The position numbers were made by a program, and so were the translations under genes. Shown piece after piece: positions 8,015 to 16,739 of a stretch of 64,000 bases of DNA; the first letter of the stretch is position 1, and each line of letters starts with the position of its first letter. The notes beneath the pieces are model-generated. The model was given only the letters and a program-made list of their open reading frames with translations. It searched no databases and was not told where the DNA came from. The stretch lies in assembly GCF_007829875.1 (NCBI RefSeq), contig NZ_VIWV01000001.1, positions 6,956,001 through 7,020,000 on the forward strand. Reading direction: 5' to 3'. The DNA is from Streptomyces capillispiralis (GTDB lineage Bacteria; Actinomycetota; Actinomycetes; Streptomycetales; Streptomycetaceae).

Positions 8015-10845
8015 CGCAGTCCTCCTCGCAGTTCGACCAGGTCCGCCAGTTCCGTGTCGGTCAGCTCCGTGAACGCGGACTCACCCGCGCCCAGCACCGC
8101 GTCGGCCAGCTTCCGCTTGCGGACCAGCAGTTCGGCGATGCGGTCCTCGACGGTCCCCTCGGCGACGATGCGGTGCACCTGCACCGGCCGGGTCTGACCG
8201 ATCCGGTACGCGCGGTCCGTCGCCTGTGCCTCGACGGCGGGGTTCCACCAGCGGTCGTAGTGCACGACGTGCTCCGCGCGGGTGAGGTTCAACCCGGTGC
8301 CCGCCGCCTTCAGCGACAGCAGGAACACCGGAACCTCCCCGTCCTGGAAGCGCCGCACCATCGCCTCGCGTTCGGCGACCGGGGTGCCGCCGTGCAGGAA
8401 CTGCGACGGTACGCCCCGCGCGGTCAGATGCCGCTCCAGCAGCCGGGCCATCCGCACGTACTGCGTGAACACCAGCACACCGGCCTGCTCGGTGAGCACC
8501 GTGTCGAGCAGTTCGTCCAGCAGCTCCAGCTTCCCGGACCGCCCCGCGACCACCGGCCGCTCCTCCTTGAGGTACTGCGCCGGGTGGTTGCAGATCTGCT
8601 TCAGGCCGGTCAGCAGCTTCACGATCAGTCCGCGCCGCGCCATGCTGTCCGCGCCGGAGATCTCCTCCAGCGCCTCGCGCACCACCGCCTCGTACAGCGC
8701 CGTCTGCTCCGCGGTGAGCGACACGGCGTGGTCGGTCTCCGTCTTCGGCGGCAGCTCGGGCGCGATGCCCGGGTCGGACTTGCGGCGGCGCAGCAGGAAC
8801 GGCCGGACCAGCCGGGCCAGGCGCTCCGCGGCGGCCGGGTCCTGTCCGCCCTCGACGGCGTCCGCGTACCGCCTGCGGAAGGTGCCCAGCCCGCCCAGCA
8901 GACCGGGAGTCGTCCAGTCGAGGATCGCCCACAGCTCCGACAGGTTGTTCTCGACCGGCGTGCCGGTGAGCGCCACGCGCGCGCGGGCGCCGATGGACCG
9001 CAGCTGCCGCGCGGTCGACGAGTACGGGTTCTTCACGTGCTGGGCCTCGTCGGTGACGACCATGCCCCAGGGGACCTCGGCGAGCCGGGCGGCGTCCAGC
9101 CGCATGGTGCCGTACGTGGTGAGCACGACCTCGCCGTCGGCGAGGTCGTCCAGCGAGCGCCGTCCGCCGTGGAAGCGGCGCACCGGGGTGCCGGGCGCGA
9201 ACCGTTCGATCTCCCGCTGCCAGTTGCCCATCAGTGACGTCGGGCAGACCACGAGGGTGGGTCCCGCCGACGCGGGATCGGTCCGGCGGTGCAGATGCAG
9301 GGCGATCAGGGTGATGGTCTTGCCGAGTCCCATGTCGTCGGCGAGACAGCAGCCGAGGCCCAGGGAGGTCATCCGGGCCAGCCAGTTCAGGCCGCGCCGC
9401 TGGTAGTCCCGCAGTGTGGCGGCGAGGGCGGCGGGCTGTTCGACCGGCTCCTGCTCCTCGGGGTCCGCGAGCCGGTCCCGCAGGGTCGCCAGCCATCCGG
9501 TGGGCCGCACCTCGATCCGGCTTCCGTCGACCTCCACGGAGCCGGTCAGGGCCGCACCGAGCGCGTCCACGGGCGTGATTTTGTGATCCTGGCGGGCGCG
9601 GGCCCGGGCCAGTTCACGAGGATCGACCAGGACCCACTGGTCGCGCAGCCGCACGAGGGGGCGGTTCGCCTCGGCCAGCCGGTCCAGCTCCTCGCGGGTG
9701 AGGCGTCCCTCGCCCAGGGCGAACCACCAGTCGAAGGCGAGCAGCGCGTCGGCGGACAGGAACGACGGTCCCTGGGCGAAGCCGGCCCGCCCGGATCCCG
9801 GCTCGTCGTCGGCCGGACCGACCTCCGCGCGGGTGGTGAGTTCGCGGATCAGCTCCTTGGGCCAGTGGACGTCGACGCCCGCGCCGGCGAGCACCCGGCC
9901 GGCATCGCCGAGGAGTTCGGCGACCTCCTCCTCCGCCAGGTCGACCGCGTCCGGCACGGCCGCCGACAACAGCGGGGCGAGCGGCGCCCAGGCCCGCGCC
10001 GCGCGGCGCAGCACGAGCAGGGCGTCCATCCGCGCGGCGGAGCCGAAGTCCGTCTCCGAGGCCCCGGACCACACGTCGGCGGCGTCCGCGACGAGGGCGG
10101 TGTCGTGCACGCCGTGCATCTGGAGCACGGCCCGGAACGACACGTCGGCGCCGTCGGACATGCCGTCGGATGTGCCGTCGGATGTGCCTGACGCCGCGTC
10201 CGTCAGGCCGTGCACCTCGATCCGCAGCGACAGCCGTACTCCCGCGTCGTGGCCCGCAGCGATGTCGGCGGCCCAGGGCCGCAGTCCGGGCAGCCGGTGC
10301 GGCTCCGGCACCGCGAAGGCCGGGCCCCCGGTGACCAGGTGGGCGGCGGGGGAGCGCGGGAGGGTGTCGGCCACCGCGTCGAGGAAGGCGCGCAGCAGCC
10401 GTTCGGGGTCGGGCAGACGGGGTGGTCCGGTGCCGTCCAGCGGTACGGCGTGCGCTTCCGGCGGCATGGCGGCGGCCAGCCGGCGGACCGCCTCGATGTC
10501 CTCCGCGTCCAGCGGGCCGATGCGCCAGGCGTCGTGGTCGGCGGGGGACAGACCGGGCAGCAGCAGCCCTCGCGCCACCAGGTGCAGGGCCTGCACGGCG
10601 GCGGCGCCCCAGAACCGTGCCGCGCGATGCCCGGCACCGTCCGCCCGCGCACGCGTGAGGACCGGCAGCGCGGCGTGCACCGGCAGCAGGGCGGCGGGCA
10701 CGCGCACCGCCTCGACCCCCTCGTCGCCGGGCACCACGACGGCCAGGTGGCCGGCCGTCGCCGTGTCGGTGAGGGGCGGAGCGGAACCGTCGGGCCGCCA
10801 GAAGGCGACCCGGCCGGTGCGGGCGGGGTCACCGGGGACGAACAC
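8011..10845 (-). CDS. SNF2-family helicase/ATPase
   Basis: A 944-residue protein with an N-terminal domain typical of bacterial HepA-like SNF2 proteins and a C-terminal SNF2 motor. Motor motifs: DMGLGKTITL (Walker A, residue about 505), VVTDEAQHVKNP (DEAQ box, about 598), ALTGTPVENNLSELW, LLSLKAAGTGLNLT and YRIGQTRPVQVHRI (motif VI). Such proteins translocate on duplex DNA or strip bound proteins. The GTG at 10845 has no good ribosome site; the frame stays open upstream only to about 10920 and offers no better start. Coupled with the SWIM gene downstream. Confidence 0.92.
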   Translation of the reverse strand: MFVPGDPARTGRVAFWRPDGSAPPLTDTATAGHLAVVVPGDEGVEAVRVPAALLPVHAALPVLTRARADGAGHRAARFWGAAAVQALHLVARGLLLPGLSPADHDAWRIGPLDAEDIEAVRRLAAAMPPEAHAVPLDGTGPPRLPDPERLLRAFLDAVADTLPRSPAAHLVTGGPAFAVPEPHRLPGLRPWAADIAAGHDAGVRLSLRIEVHGLTDAASGTSDGTSDGMSDGADVSFRAVLQMHGVHDTALVADAADVWSGASETDFGSAARMDALLVLRRAARAWAPLAPLLSAAVPDAVDLAEEEVAELLGDAGRVLAGAGVDVHWPKELIRELTTRAEVGPADDEPGSGRAGFAQGPSFLSADALLAFDWWFALGEGRLTREELDRLAEANRPLVRLRDQWVLVDPRELARARARQDHKITPVDALGAALTGSVEVDGSRIEVRPTGWLATLRDRLADPEEQEPVEQPAALAATLRDYQRRGLNWLARMTSLGLGCCLADDMGLGKTITLIALHLHRRTDPASAGPTLVVCPTSLMGNWQREIERFAPGTPVRRFHGGRRSLDDLADGEVVLTTYGTMRLDAARLAEVPWGMVVTDEAQHVKNPYSSTARQLRSIGARARVALTGTPVENNLSELWAILDWTTPGLLGGLGTFRRRYADAVEGGQDPAAAERLARLVRPFLLRRRKSDPGIAPELPPKTETDHAVSLTAEQTALYEAVVREALEEISGADSMARRGLIVKLLTGLKQICNHPAQYLKEERPVVAGRSGKLELLDELLDTVLTEQAGVLVFTQYVRMARLLERHLTARGVPSQFLHGGTPVAEREAMVRRFQDGEVPVFLLSLKAAGTGLNLTRAEHVVHYDRWWNPAVEAQATDRAYRIGQTRPVQVHRIVAEGTVEDRIAELLVRKRKLADAVLGAGESAFTELTDTELADLVELRGGLR

Positions 10846-11180
10846 CGCCGGACAGCGGGCCAGTTCGGAGTGGGCTCGGGAGGACGCCGGGGGAGGGATC
10901 TGCTCAGCGATGACAAGTCCTCAAACTTGACTAGTGAAGCCGGAGTCGCCGAGAGTACCGCATGACCGGCGCCGCCGGGTGTGCCATCGCTGTGAGCTGC
11001 GTCACTATGGAGGCGCATCCCTGAGCCCTGCCCCGGAGGGTCCGACGGGCGGACGGACTCCGCCGGACACCTTAGGGGTCACACCTCAGGGACGGCTCAG
11101 GGTCGCGGTCCGGAACCGCCGCGAGCGCGGGCCCGTTTCCACGACAGAGAGCGGCAGTGGCCGCGAAGGAGGCGACACCG
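10846..11180. other. Divergent intergenic region with hairpin
   Basis: 335 bp between the SNF2 gene and a small membrane protein gene, with no convincing gene. A hairpin at 11033-11066 pairs CCGGAGGGTCCG with CGGACTCCGCCGG (two mismatches) and could lie in the leader of the downstream gene. CTCAGGG is directly repeated at about 11087 and 11096. Promoters for both genes should be here, but I cannot place them with confidence. Confidence 0.5.
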
Positions 11181-11363
11181 ATGTCGAAGAAAGCCAAGAT
11201 CGCCGCGGGGGGTGTGGCGGCCGGACTCGTCCTGCTCATCTGGCTGCCCTGGTGGGCCGCGCTGCTGATAGTCCTGGGAGTCCCGGCCGCCGCGTACCTC
11301 GCCCTGGACCCCGCACAGCGGCGCAGGCTGCGCCGCGTCTCGCGCAAGGAGCTGGGCCGCTGA
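11181..11363 (+). CDS. Small membrane protein, function unknown
   Basis: A 60-residue protein starting MSKKAKIAAGG, preceded by GAAGGAGG at 11165-11172 with good spacing, which is why 11181 is preferred to the upstream start at 11157. One long hydrophobic stretch (residues about 8-42) contains LIWLPWWAALLIVLG and can cross the membrane once or twice; the C-terminus is Arg-rich (RRRLRRVSRKEL). It is convergent with the tannase-like gene, with only 4 bp between the stop codons. Confidence 0.6.
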   Translation: MSKKAKIAAGGVAAGLVLLIWLPWWAALLIVLGVPAAAYLALDPAQRRRLRRVSRKELGR

Positions 11364-11367
11364 GGCG

Positions 11368-12753
11368 CTACCGCGTCACTGCCTCACCCGCGTCCAGCGC
11401 GCAGGAGTTGACCACATCGCCTTCCGCGGGCCGGCCGATCGTCCGGTCCGCGGGCGGCGCCTCTCCGCGCTCCACCCACGTGACCAGGGCGTCGAAGGCC
11501 GAGCGGTAGCAGGGCAGGATCGGCCGCAGGTGCTCCGGATAGGCGTCGTACAGCCCGTCGACGTGCGTGCCGTCCTGCACCGTGTAGTAGCGGTGCAGCG
11601 CCCCGCGCCCGCTCGCCTCGATCATGCGGTCGTACACGTCGGAGTCGGTGGCCTTGGGCAGCAGCGCGTCCAGATCACCGTGCAGGGTGATCATCGGCCG
11701 CCCGATGCGGCCGGTGAGCGCCACCCGTTCCACCGCCCGGTGCACGGACGCGGGGCGCGAGGCGTAGTCGTAGGAGGCGTCGGAGGGACAGGGCGCCAGG
11801 ATCTGTTCCGTCGTCGAGCCCGCGGACGGACCGGGGCAAGCGGGGTCGTGGGCCGGGTCGAACTCGGCGCGGTAGATCTTCTGCGTGACGCCCCAGTACG
11901 CCCTCTCGTGGTACGGCCACAGGAACTCGGATCCGCGCGCGAAGCCCGCCGCGTACATGTCCTCGTCGGTCGCCGCACCGAACATGCGGGCCACCGCCAC
12001 CGGCAGGGAGGTGAGCGGCTGGCGTCCGTCGGCGGCCCACAGGGTGCCCTCCCAGTCCACGCCGCCGTCGTACAGGTCGGGACGGTTCTCCAGCTGCCAG
12101 CGCGTGAGGTAACCGCCGTTGGACACGCCGGTCATGTAGGTGCGGCGCGGGGTGTGTCCGTAGCGGAGGGCCACCGCACGCTGGGCGGCCTCGGTGAGCT
12201 GCGTGGTCCGGGTGTGCCACTCGGCGACCGCGTCACCGGGGCGGTTCCCGTCACGGTAGAAGTCGACGCCGTTGTTGCCCTTGTCGGTCGCCGCGTAGGC
12301 GTAACCGAGCGCCAGCACCTGGTCGGAGATCGCCTTGTCGGTCGCGTACTGCTTGCGGTTGCCGGGCGCGCCGGTGACGACCAGCCCGCCGTTCCAGCGG
12401 TCCGGCAGGCGGATCACGAACTGGGCGTCATGCCGCCAGCCATGGGTGTCGTTGAAGCCGGAGGAGTCCGGGAAGTAGCCGTCGACCTGCATCCCGGGCA
12501 CACCGGACGGCGACCGGGTGGCCGCGGCGGTCAGCCCCGTCTGGTCGGACAGGTCGGTGTACGGGGTCCCGGCCAGCCCCGTGGTGGTCAGATCGTCCAG
12601 GCAGACACTGCGCTGATGGGCGGCGCCGGGCACACGCACCCGGTCCTGGCGCGCGCAGTGGCCGTCCCCGGCCGCGCCGGCCGGAGTCGGAGCGGAGAGG
12701 ACGGCCGCGGCGAGGACGGCGACGAGCAGGGGAACGCCACGGGAGGGGCGCAT
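11368..12753 (-). CDS. Secreted tannase/feruloyl-esterase-like alpha/beta hydrolase
   Basis: A 461-residue protein with a Sec signal peptide (MRPSRGVPLLVAVLAAAVLS, then Ala-x-Ala near residue 27). The start at 12753 follows a GGAGG. The nucleophile elbow TGVSNGGYLTRWQ gives the catalytic Ser, LHGDLDALLPK the Asp and QDGTHVDG the His, in the order expected for alpha/beta hydrolases. The large lid region and paired cysteines resemble tannase/feruloyl esterases and 3-hydroxybutyrate oligomer hydrolases. It probably hydrolyses ester bonds outside the cell; the substrate is not certain. TAATG-AC-CATTA at 12895-12906 upstream is a small palindrome in its promoter region. Confidence 0.75.
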   Translation of the reverse strand: MRPSRGVPLLVAVLAAAVLSAPTPAGAAGDGHCARQDRVRVPGAAHQRSVCLDDLTTTGLAGTPYTDLSDQTGLTAAATRSPSGVPGMQVDGYFPDSSGFNDTHGWRHDAQFVIRLPDRWNGGLVVTGAPGNRKQYATDKAISDQVLALGYAYAATDKGNNGVDFYRDGNRPGDAVAEWHTRTTQLTEAAQRAVALRYGHTPRRTYMTGVSNGGYLTRWQLENRPDLYDGGVDWEGTLWAADGRQPLTSLPVAVARMFGAATDEDMYAAGFARGSEFLWPYHERAYWGVTQKIYRAEFDPAHDPACPGPSAGSTTEQILAPCPSDASYDYASRPASVHRAVERVALTGRIGRPMITLHGDLDALLPKATDSDVYDRMIEASGRGALHRYYTVQDGTHVDGLYDAYPEHLRPILPCYRSAFDALVTWVERGEAPPADRTIGRPAEGDVVNSCALDAGEAVTR

Positions 12754-12935
12754 GACGGCCTCCGGAAGGACGGACGGCGGACAACGGGCAGGGGTCGAGC
12801 GTGGAGCTGCCCCATGGTGAGGGCCCGACCTTGCCGTCATCGATGGGCTGGCGCCATATGGATCAGTGCCCCCACGTGGAGTCACAGCACACGCTAATGA
12901 CCATTACCCCTGCCCCCGCCGGAGGCCGCGCGTGC

Positions 12936-13799
12936 TCAGAGCGGCCGTACGGCCATCCGGGCGAGCGCCTCGAGCAGACCGGGCAGCTCCGGCCCACGCC
13001 CCACCGGGAGGACTTCGCCGGGCTCCTCGTCGAGCAGCACGAACGCGATGTCGTCCGTCCGGGCGACCAGCGACCAGCCCGGACCGTCGGCCCGCAGGGT
13101 GCGCGCGCCGCCGGGAGCGAAGGACGAGCGGACCCGGCCGAGCGGCGGCGGGGACGCCACGTAGGCGCGTGCCTCCGCCAGCGCCCGCCGGATGCCGCTG
13201 TGGCCGCCCGGCGCCCCGCCTTCCCGCCTCTCGCCGTCCCCCTCCGCGCGGTCCCCGGTGCCGCCCGGCTCCCCGGCGGCACCGCGCGGCGCCGGGAACG
13301 TCGAGTCGTCGACCCGCTCCCGCCAGACCGCCCACTGCAGGGCTATCTCGTCGGCCCCCAGACGGCGCTGCGCCGGACCCCACACACCGGTGTCGGGCGG
13401 TGTCAGCGGGGGCCCGGCCGCGGCCTCGGGGCCGGGATCGTGCGGCGCGGGCACGTTCGGCGCCGCGACGGCCACCGACAGGGGCCAGCCGGGCAGCGCG
13501 GCGACGACCGTACGCTCGTCCGGCGACAGATCGTGCTCCATGCCGCAGTCCCAGGACGCGATCGCGACGGCGACCAGCGAGACGTCGTCGACGACGACCG
13601 TCCACCGTGCGCCCTCGCCGTCCTGGCCGAGCACCAGTCCGTACCCGTCGGCCGTGGGCGGAAGACCGAGCGCCGAGCACGCCTCCGCGTAGTCGTCGCC
13701 CAGCACGCTCGGAAACTGCGCCGGCGTCAGCAGCGCCGCCGTGAGCACATAGAGCGCATCGTCCGCGGCGGCGACGGCCTCCTCATCCGTCCCGGCCAT
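12936..13799 (-). CDS. Unknown protein
   Basis: About 287 residues. ATG at 13799 is chosen because GGGGAGG precedes it; an in-frame start at 13835 is also possible. The protein is acidic and soluble, with no signal peptide or membrane segment. Recognisable blocks are GYGLVLGQDGEGARWTVVVDD in the N-terminal third, a Gly/Glu/Arg-rich spacer around residues 160-200, and WSLVARTDDIAFVLLDEEPGEVLP near the end. No catalytic motif is obvious. It looks like a conserved Streptomyces hypothetical; I do not recognise the family. Confidence 0.6.
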   Translation of the reverse strand: MAGTDEEAVAAADDALYVLTAALLTPAQFPSVLGDDYAEACSALGLPPTADGYGLVLGQDGEGARWTVVVDDVSLVAVAIASWDCGMEHDLSPDERTVVAALPGWPLSVAVAAPNVPAPHDPGPEAAAGPPLTPPDTGVWGPAQRRLGADEIALQWAVWRERVDDSTFPAPRGAAGEPGGTGDRAEGDGERREGGAPGGHSGIRRALAEARAYVASPPPLGRVRSSFAPGGARTLRADGPGWSLVARTDDIAFVLLDEEPGEVLPVGRGPELPGLLEALARMAVRPL

Positions 13800-13934
13800 C
13801 CCAGCCTCCCCATCGGTTCGTCCAACGGCGCGCACCCTATGCCGACCCCGAGCCCCTTGTCACGACCCCCAGGCCGCACCCGGAGCTGCGGCTTTCCGGC
13901 CGGAGGGGGCGAACCGGCCCCGTCGGCGGACGGT

Positions 13935-14231
13935 TCAGGCGGCCGGCAGCCCCAGCAGGGCCCGCGCGACCGCCCCCGGGGACTCGTCCCGCTCCCGCGC
14001 GAGCGCGACGACCGCCCGGCACGCCAGCTCGTTCACCCCGAACGACAGCGCCTCCGGCGACACCCAGCCGGTCACCTCCTCGATCCGGTCCTGATCGTCC
14101 TCCGCGCAGGCCGAGACGTAGGCCGCCGCGGCCTCGAACAGATTGTGCGGACGCTCCCGCGGCCCGGCCCCCTTCCCCGTGCGCAGACTGCCGAGCACCG
14201 CGCTCCCGATCCCCCGAACCCTTCCCCACAT
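13935..14231 (-). CDS. Small unknown protein
   Basis: A 98-residue soluble protein beginning MWGRVRGIGSAV. The start at 14231 is preferred to upstream ATGs because AAGGTGGA precedes it. A basic N-terminus is followed by an acidic helical middle (NLFEAAAAYVSACAEDDQDRI) and a C-terminus likely helical (AVVALARERDESPGAVARALL). No known motif. Divergent from the MpaB-type gene; about 100 bp separates the starts. Confidence 0.55.
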   Translation of the reverse strand: MWGRVRGIGSAVLGSLRTGKGAGPRERPHNLFEAAAAYVSACAEDDQDRIEEVTGWVSPEALSFGVNELACRAVVALARERDESPGAVARALLGLPAA

Positions 14232-14329
14232 ACGGTCCACCTTCCCCCTGGGCGATCGACGTCGCCGACCGTTCATCTCCTGCCGCACAACGTAGAGTTG
14301 TGTCCTCGGCGGCAGAAGGGGGCGGCACG

Positions 14330-15211
14330 GTGCGGCGCTTCGAACGGCTGGAACGGATCCGGAGCATGGACCCCTACCGGCAGGCCACGGAGATCTACCG
14401 GCTCAGCTCCGCCTACGAGTTCCCCTGGGACTTCACGCGCTCCCTCGAACTGGCCCTCTACCGCACCTACGCCGTGCCCCGGATCGGCCGGCTGCTCGCC
14501 GAGACGGCCGAGCTCACCGACCGGTCCCAGAAGCGCTACGACGACACCTCCCTGCTCCTGGACGCCGTCGTCGAGCACGGATTCGGCAGTGATCAGGGCC
14601 GGACCGCGATCCGCCGCATCAACCGCATGCACCACGCCTACGACATCCCCGACGACGACATGCGCTACGTCCTGTGCACGTTCGTGGTGATGCCCAGGCG
14701 GTGGATCGACGCCTACGGGTGGCGCAGGCTGTCACGTCACGAGATCGTCGCCAGTGTCGTGCACTACCAGTCCCTCGGGCGGCACATGGGCATCAAGGAC
14801 ATCCCCCGGACCTACGAAGAGTTCGAAAGCTGCCTGGACGCCTACGAAGAGGCCCACTTCGACTGGGACGAGGGCGCGCGGCGGGTGTCGGACGCGACGC
14901 TCGACCTCATGGCCTCCTGGTATCCGCGCCCGCTCGCCCCCCTGCTGCGCACCGCCACGCTCGCCCTGCTCGACGAACCCCTGCTGCGCGCCTTCCGCTA
15001 CACCTCGCCGGGCGCGGGCACGCGCGCGTGGGTCCGCGGCGCGGTACGCCTGCGGGGGCGCGCCGTCCGTCTGCTGCCGCCCCGCCGCTCCCCGCACTTC
15101 GCCCGGCAGAACCGGGAGATCAAGAGCTACCCGAACGGCTACCGGATCGGCGACCTGGGCACCCACCCCGTCCCGGGACTGCGGGGCTGCCCGGTGCGGC
15201 ACACGGACTGA
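14330..15211 (+). CDS. MpaB-type oxygenase (DUF2236)
   Basis: A 293-residue protein. GTG 14330 is preferred because AGAAGGGGG at 14313-14321 precedes it. The MpaB/latex-oxygenase fold is indicated by LYRTYAVPRIGRLL, the conserved arginine-histidine stretch RRINRMHHAYDIPDDDMRYV, TFVVMPRRWIDAYGWR and the downstream YQSLGRHMGIKDIP. MpaB is a proposed b-type haem oxygenase related to the latex-clearing protein. Substrate unknown. A hairpin separates it from the convergent methyltransferase gene. Confidence 0.8.
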   Translation: MRRFERLERIRSMDPYRQATEIYRLSSAYEFPWDFTRSLELALYRTYAVPRIGRLLAETAELTDRSQKRYDDTSLLLDAVVEHGFGSDQGRTAIRRINRMHHAYDIPDDDMRYVLCTFVVMPRRWIDAYGWRRLSRHEIVASVVHYQSLGRHMGIKDIPRTYEEFESCLDAYEEAHFDWDEGARRVSDATLDLMASWYPRPLAPLLRTATLALLDEPLLRAFRYTSPGAGTRAWVRGAVRLRGRAVRLLPPRRSPHFARQNREIKSYPNGYRIGDLGTHPVPGLRGCPVRHTD

Positions 15212-15220
15212 GACCCCGGA

Positions 15221-15250
15221 CCCCGGACCGTCCGGCGCCGGACGCCGGGG
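15221..15250. terminator. Bidirectional hairpin between convergent genes
   Basis: CCCCGG and CCGGGG enclose the perfect palindrome GTCCGGCGCCGGAC. It lies between the convergent MpaB-type and methyltransferase genes, so it can stop transcription from both sides. Confidence 0.55.
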
Positions 15251-15286
15251 ACCCGGCGCGCGTGTCCGGCGGGCCCTCCGGGCGGC

Positions 15287-15907
15287 TCAGCCCTCGTGCA
15301 CGGCCAGCGCCAGGAAACGGTCCTGCTCGTCGGTGTAAGACGTCATCCGCCACCCCGAGCGGGTCAGCAGCGCACGGAGGTTCGGCTCCGCGCGGAGGTC
15401 GTCCGGCGTGAGCGTGCGGCCCTGCCGGGCGGCGAGCGCCGCCCGCCCGATCGGATGGAACAGCGCGAGGACGCCGCCGGGCCGCACCACCCGCGCGATC
15501 TCCCGGAGATCGCCGGCCGGATCGGGCAGATGCGCGATCAGGCCCGCCGCGAACACGGCGTCCAGCGAGGACGAGCGCAGCGGCAGCGCGGCGACATCGG
15601 CCAGCAGCAGCGCACCGTCTCGGTCCCGTCCGGCCCGTGCCGCCTCCTCCAGCATGGCCGGGGTGAGATCGGCGCCCAGGACCACGCCCGAGGGGCCGAC
15701 GGCCGCGCGCAGCGCGGGCAGCGCCCGCCCCGTCCCGCACCCCGCGTCGAGCACCCGGTCACCCTCGCGCAGCCCGAGCTCGGCGACCGCGGCCGCGTAG
15801 GCCGGGCCGTCGTCGGGGAAACGGCGGTCCCAGTCGGCGGCACGCGCGGTGAAGAACTCCCGGACGTGGGTGTGGTCGTCTGTGCGGTCGTCGCTCATGC
15901 TCCGCAT
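15287..15907 (-). CDS. Class I SAM-dependent methyltransferase
   Basis: About 206 residues, or 203 if the ATG at 15898 is used; neither start has a well-spaced ribosome site. Motif I is VLDAGCGTGRALPAL, motif II is the acidic ADLTPAMLEEA, and DAVFAAGLIAHLPDP with ARVVRPGGVLALFHP are motifs typical of the Methyltransf_11/UbiE-like group. The acceptor is unknown. Soluble and monocistronic by position. An apparent gene relic lies immediately upstream. Confidence 0.85.
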   Translation of the reverse strand: MRSMSDDRTDDHTHVREFFTARAADWDRRFPDDGPAYAAAVAELGLREGDRVLDAGCGTGRALPALRAAVGPSGVVLGADLTPAMLEEAARAGRDRDGALLLADVAALPLRSSSLDAVFAAGLIAHLPDPAGDLREIARVVRPGGVLALFHPIGRAALAARQGRTLTPDDLRAEPNLRALLTRSGWRMTSYTDEQDRFLALAVHEG

Positions 15908-16010
15908 GATCCCTCACCGGCACGGGGTACGCCGCCGTGCGCGCTTCCGGACCGGCGCGCCGAGCGAACCGCCCGCCCGCCCGCACGCACGCCGCCCGCC
16001 CGCACGCCGC

Positions 16011-16085
16011 CCGGCGTGCGCGACGCCGTGGAATGAGCGCGGGAGGGCCACTCGCACCCTCTTCCTCGGTCATCTTCCGTGCCAT
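16011..16085 (-). pseudogene. Relic of a PPOX-class F420-dependent oxidoreductase gene start
   Basis: On the minus strand GGAGG at 16095-16099 is followed nine bases later by ATG and the codons MARKMTEEE, which is the usual opening of PPOX-class F420-dependent enzymes, normally continuing with EWRAF. Here the frame is broken: a shift after the third Glu leads to a second Glu-Trp codon pair in another frame, and the sequence then dissolves into GC-rich direct repeats (CCGCCCGCCCGCACG). It looks like the surviving 5' tip of a lost gene with its ribosome site intact. Based on memory of the family N-terminus; not aligned. Confidence 0.35.
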
Positions 16086-16205
16086 GGCCCCCATCCTCCT
16101 TGCCCGGCGCCCGGTCGTGGGGAAGGCTGACGCGGGGGGCCCTCCCGCCAGGAGGGGACACCACACGGGGCACACCACGGGGAAGACCAGGGGGAGATTC
16201 ACGAC

Positions 16206-16613
16206 ATGGCGCAGAAGCAGGGACTCGACTGGCTGCTGGACGACCTGACCCAGCGCGTCGAACACGTACGGCATGCGCTGGTCCTGTCCAACGACGGACT
16301 GGTGACGGGCGCGAGTACGGGACTGCGCCGCGAGGACGCGGAACACCTCGCCGCCGTGTCGTCCGGACTGCACAGCCTGGCCAAGGGATCGGGGCGGCAC
16401 TTCGGCGCGGGCGGGGTCCGCCAGACCATGATCGAATTCGATGACGCGGTGCTCTTCGTCACCGCCGCCGGCGCCGGCAGTTGCCTGTGCGTGCTCAGCG
16501 GCGCCGAGGCCGACATCGGCCGGATCGCGTACGAGATGACGCTCCTGGTCAACCGGGTCGGCGAGCACCTGGACGTGGACGCCCGCAGAGCGAAGTCCGA
16601 CACGGAGCTCTGA
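16206..16613 (+). CDS. Roadblock/LC7-domain protein
   Basis: A 135-residue protein with the roadblock fold: LDWLLDDLTQRVEHVRHALVLSNDGLVTGAS, EDAEHLAAVSSGLHSLAKG, and the central strand region VRQTMIEFDDAVLFVTAAG. These are small dimerising regulators; in Streptomyces conservons they accompany a sensor kinase, DUF742 protein and a Rag-like GTPase. Here no such partners flank it, so it is an orphan copy. A ribosome site AGGGGGAGA at 16189-16197 precedes the start. The gene downstream on the same strand is a DUF6397-like protein. Confidence 0.88.
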   Translation: MAQKQGLDWLLDDLTQRVEHVRHALVLSNDGLVTGASTGLRREDAEHLAAVSSGLHSLAKGSGRHFGAGGVRQTMIEFDDAVLFVTAAGAGSCLCVLSGAEADIGRIAYEMTLLVNRVGEHLDVDARRAKSDTEL

Positions 16614-16739
16614 CCTGCGTTTTCACCCTCTCCCGAGGAGTTGTCCACAGGCTCGCCATGGACGGTGACCAAGCGGCTACGGTCTTGTTCCAGCGGGCGC
16701 AACCGGCGCCGCCGCCCACACTCCACGGGGGAGACGAGC

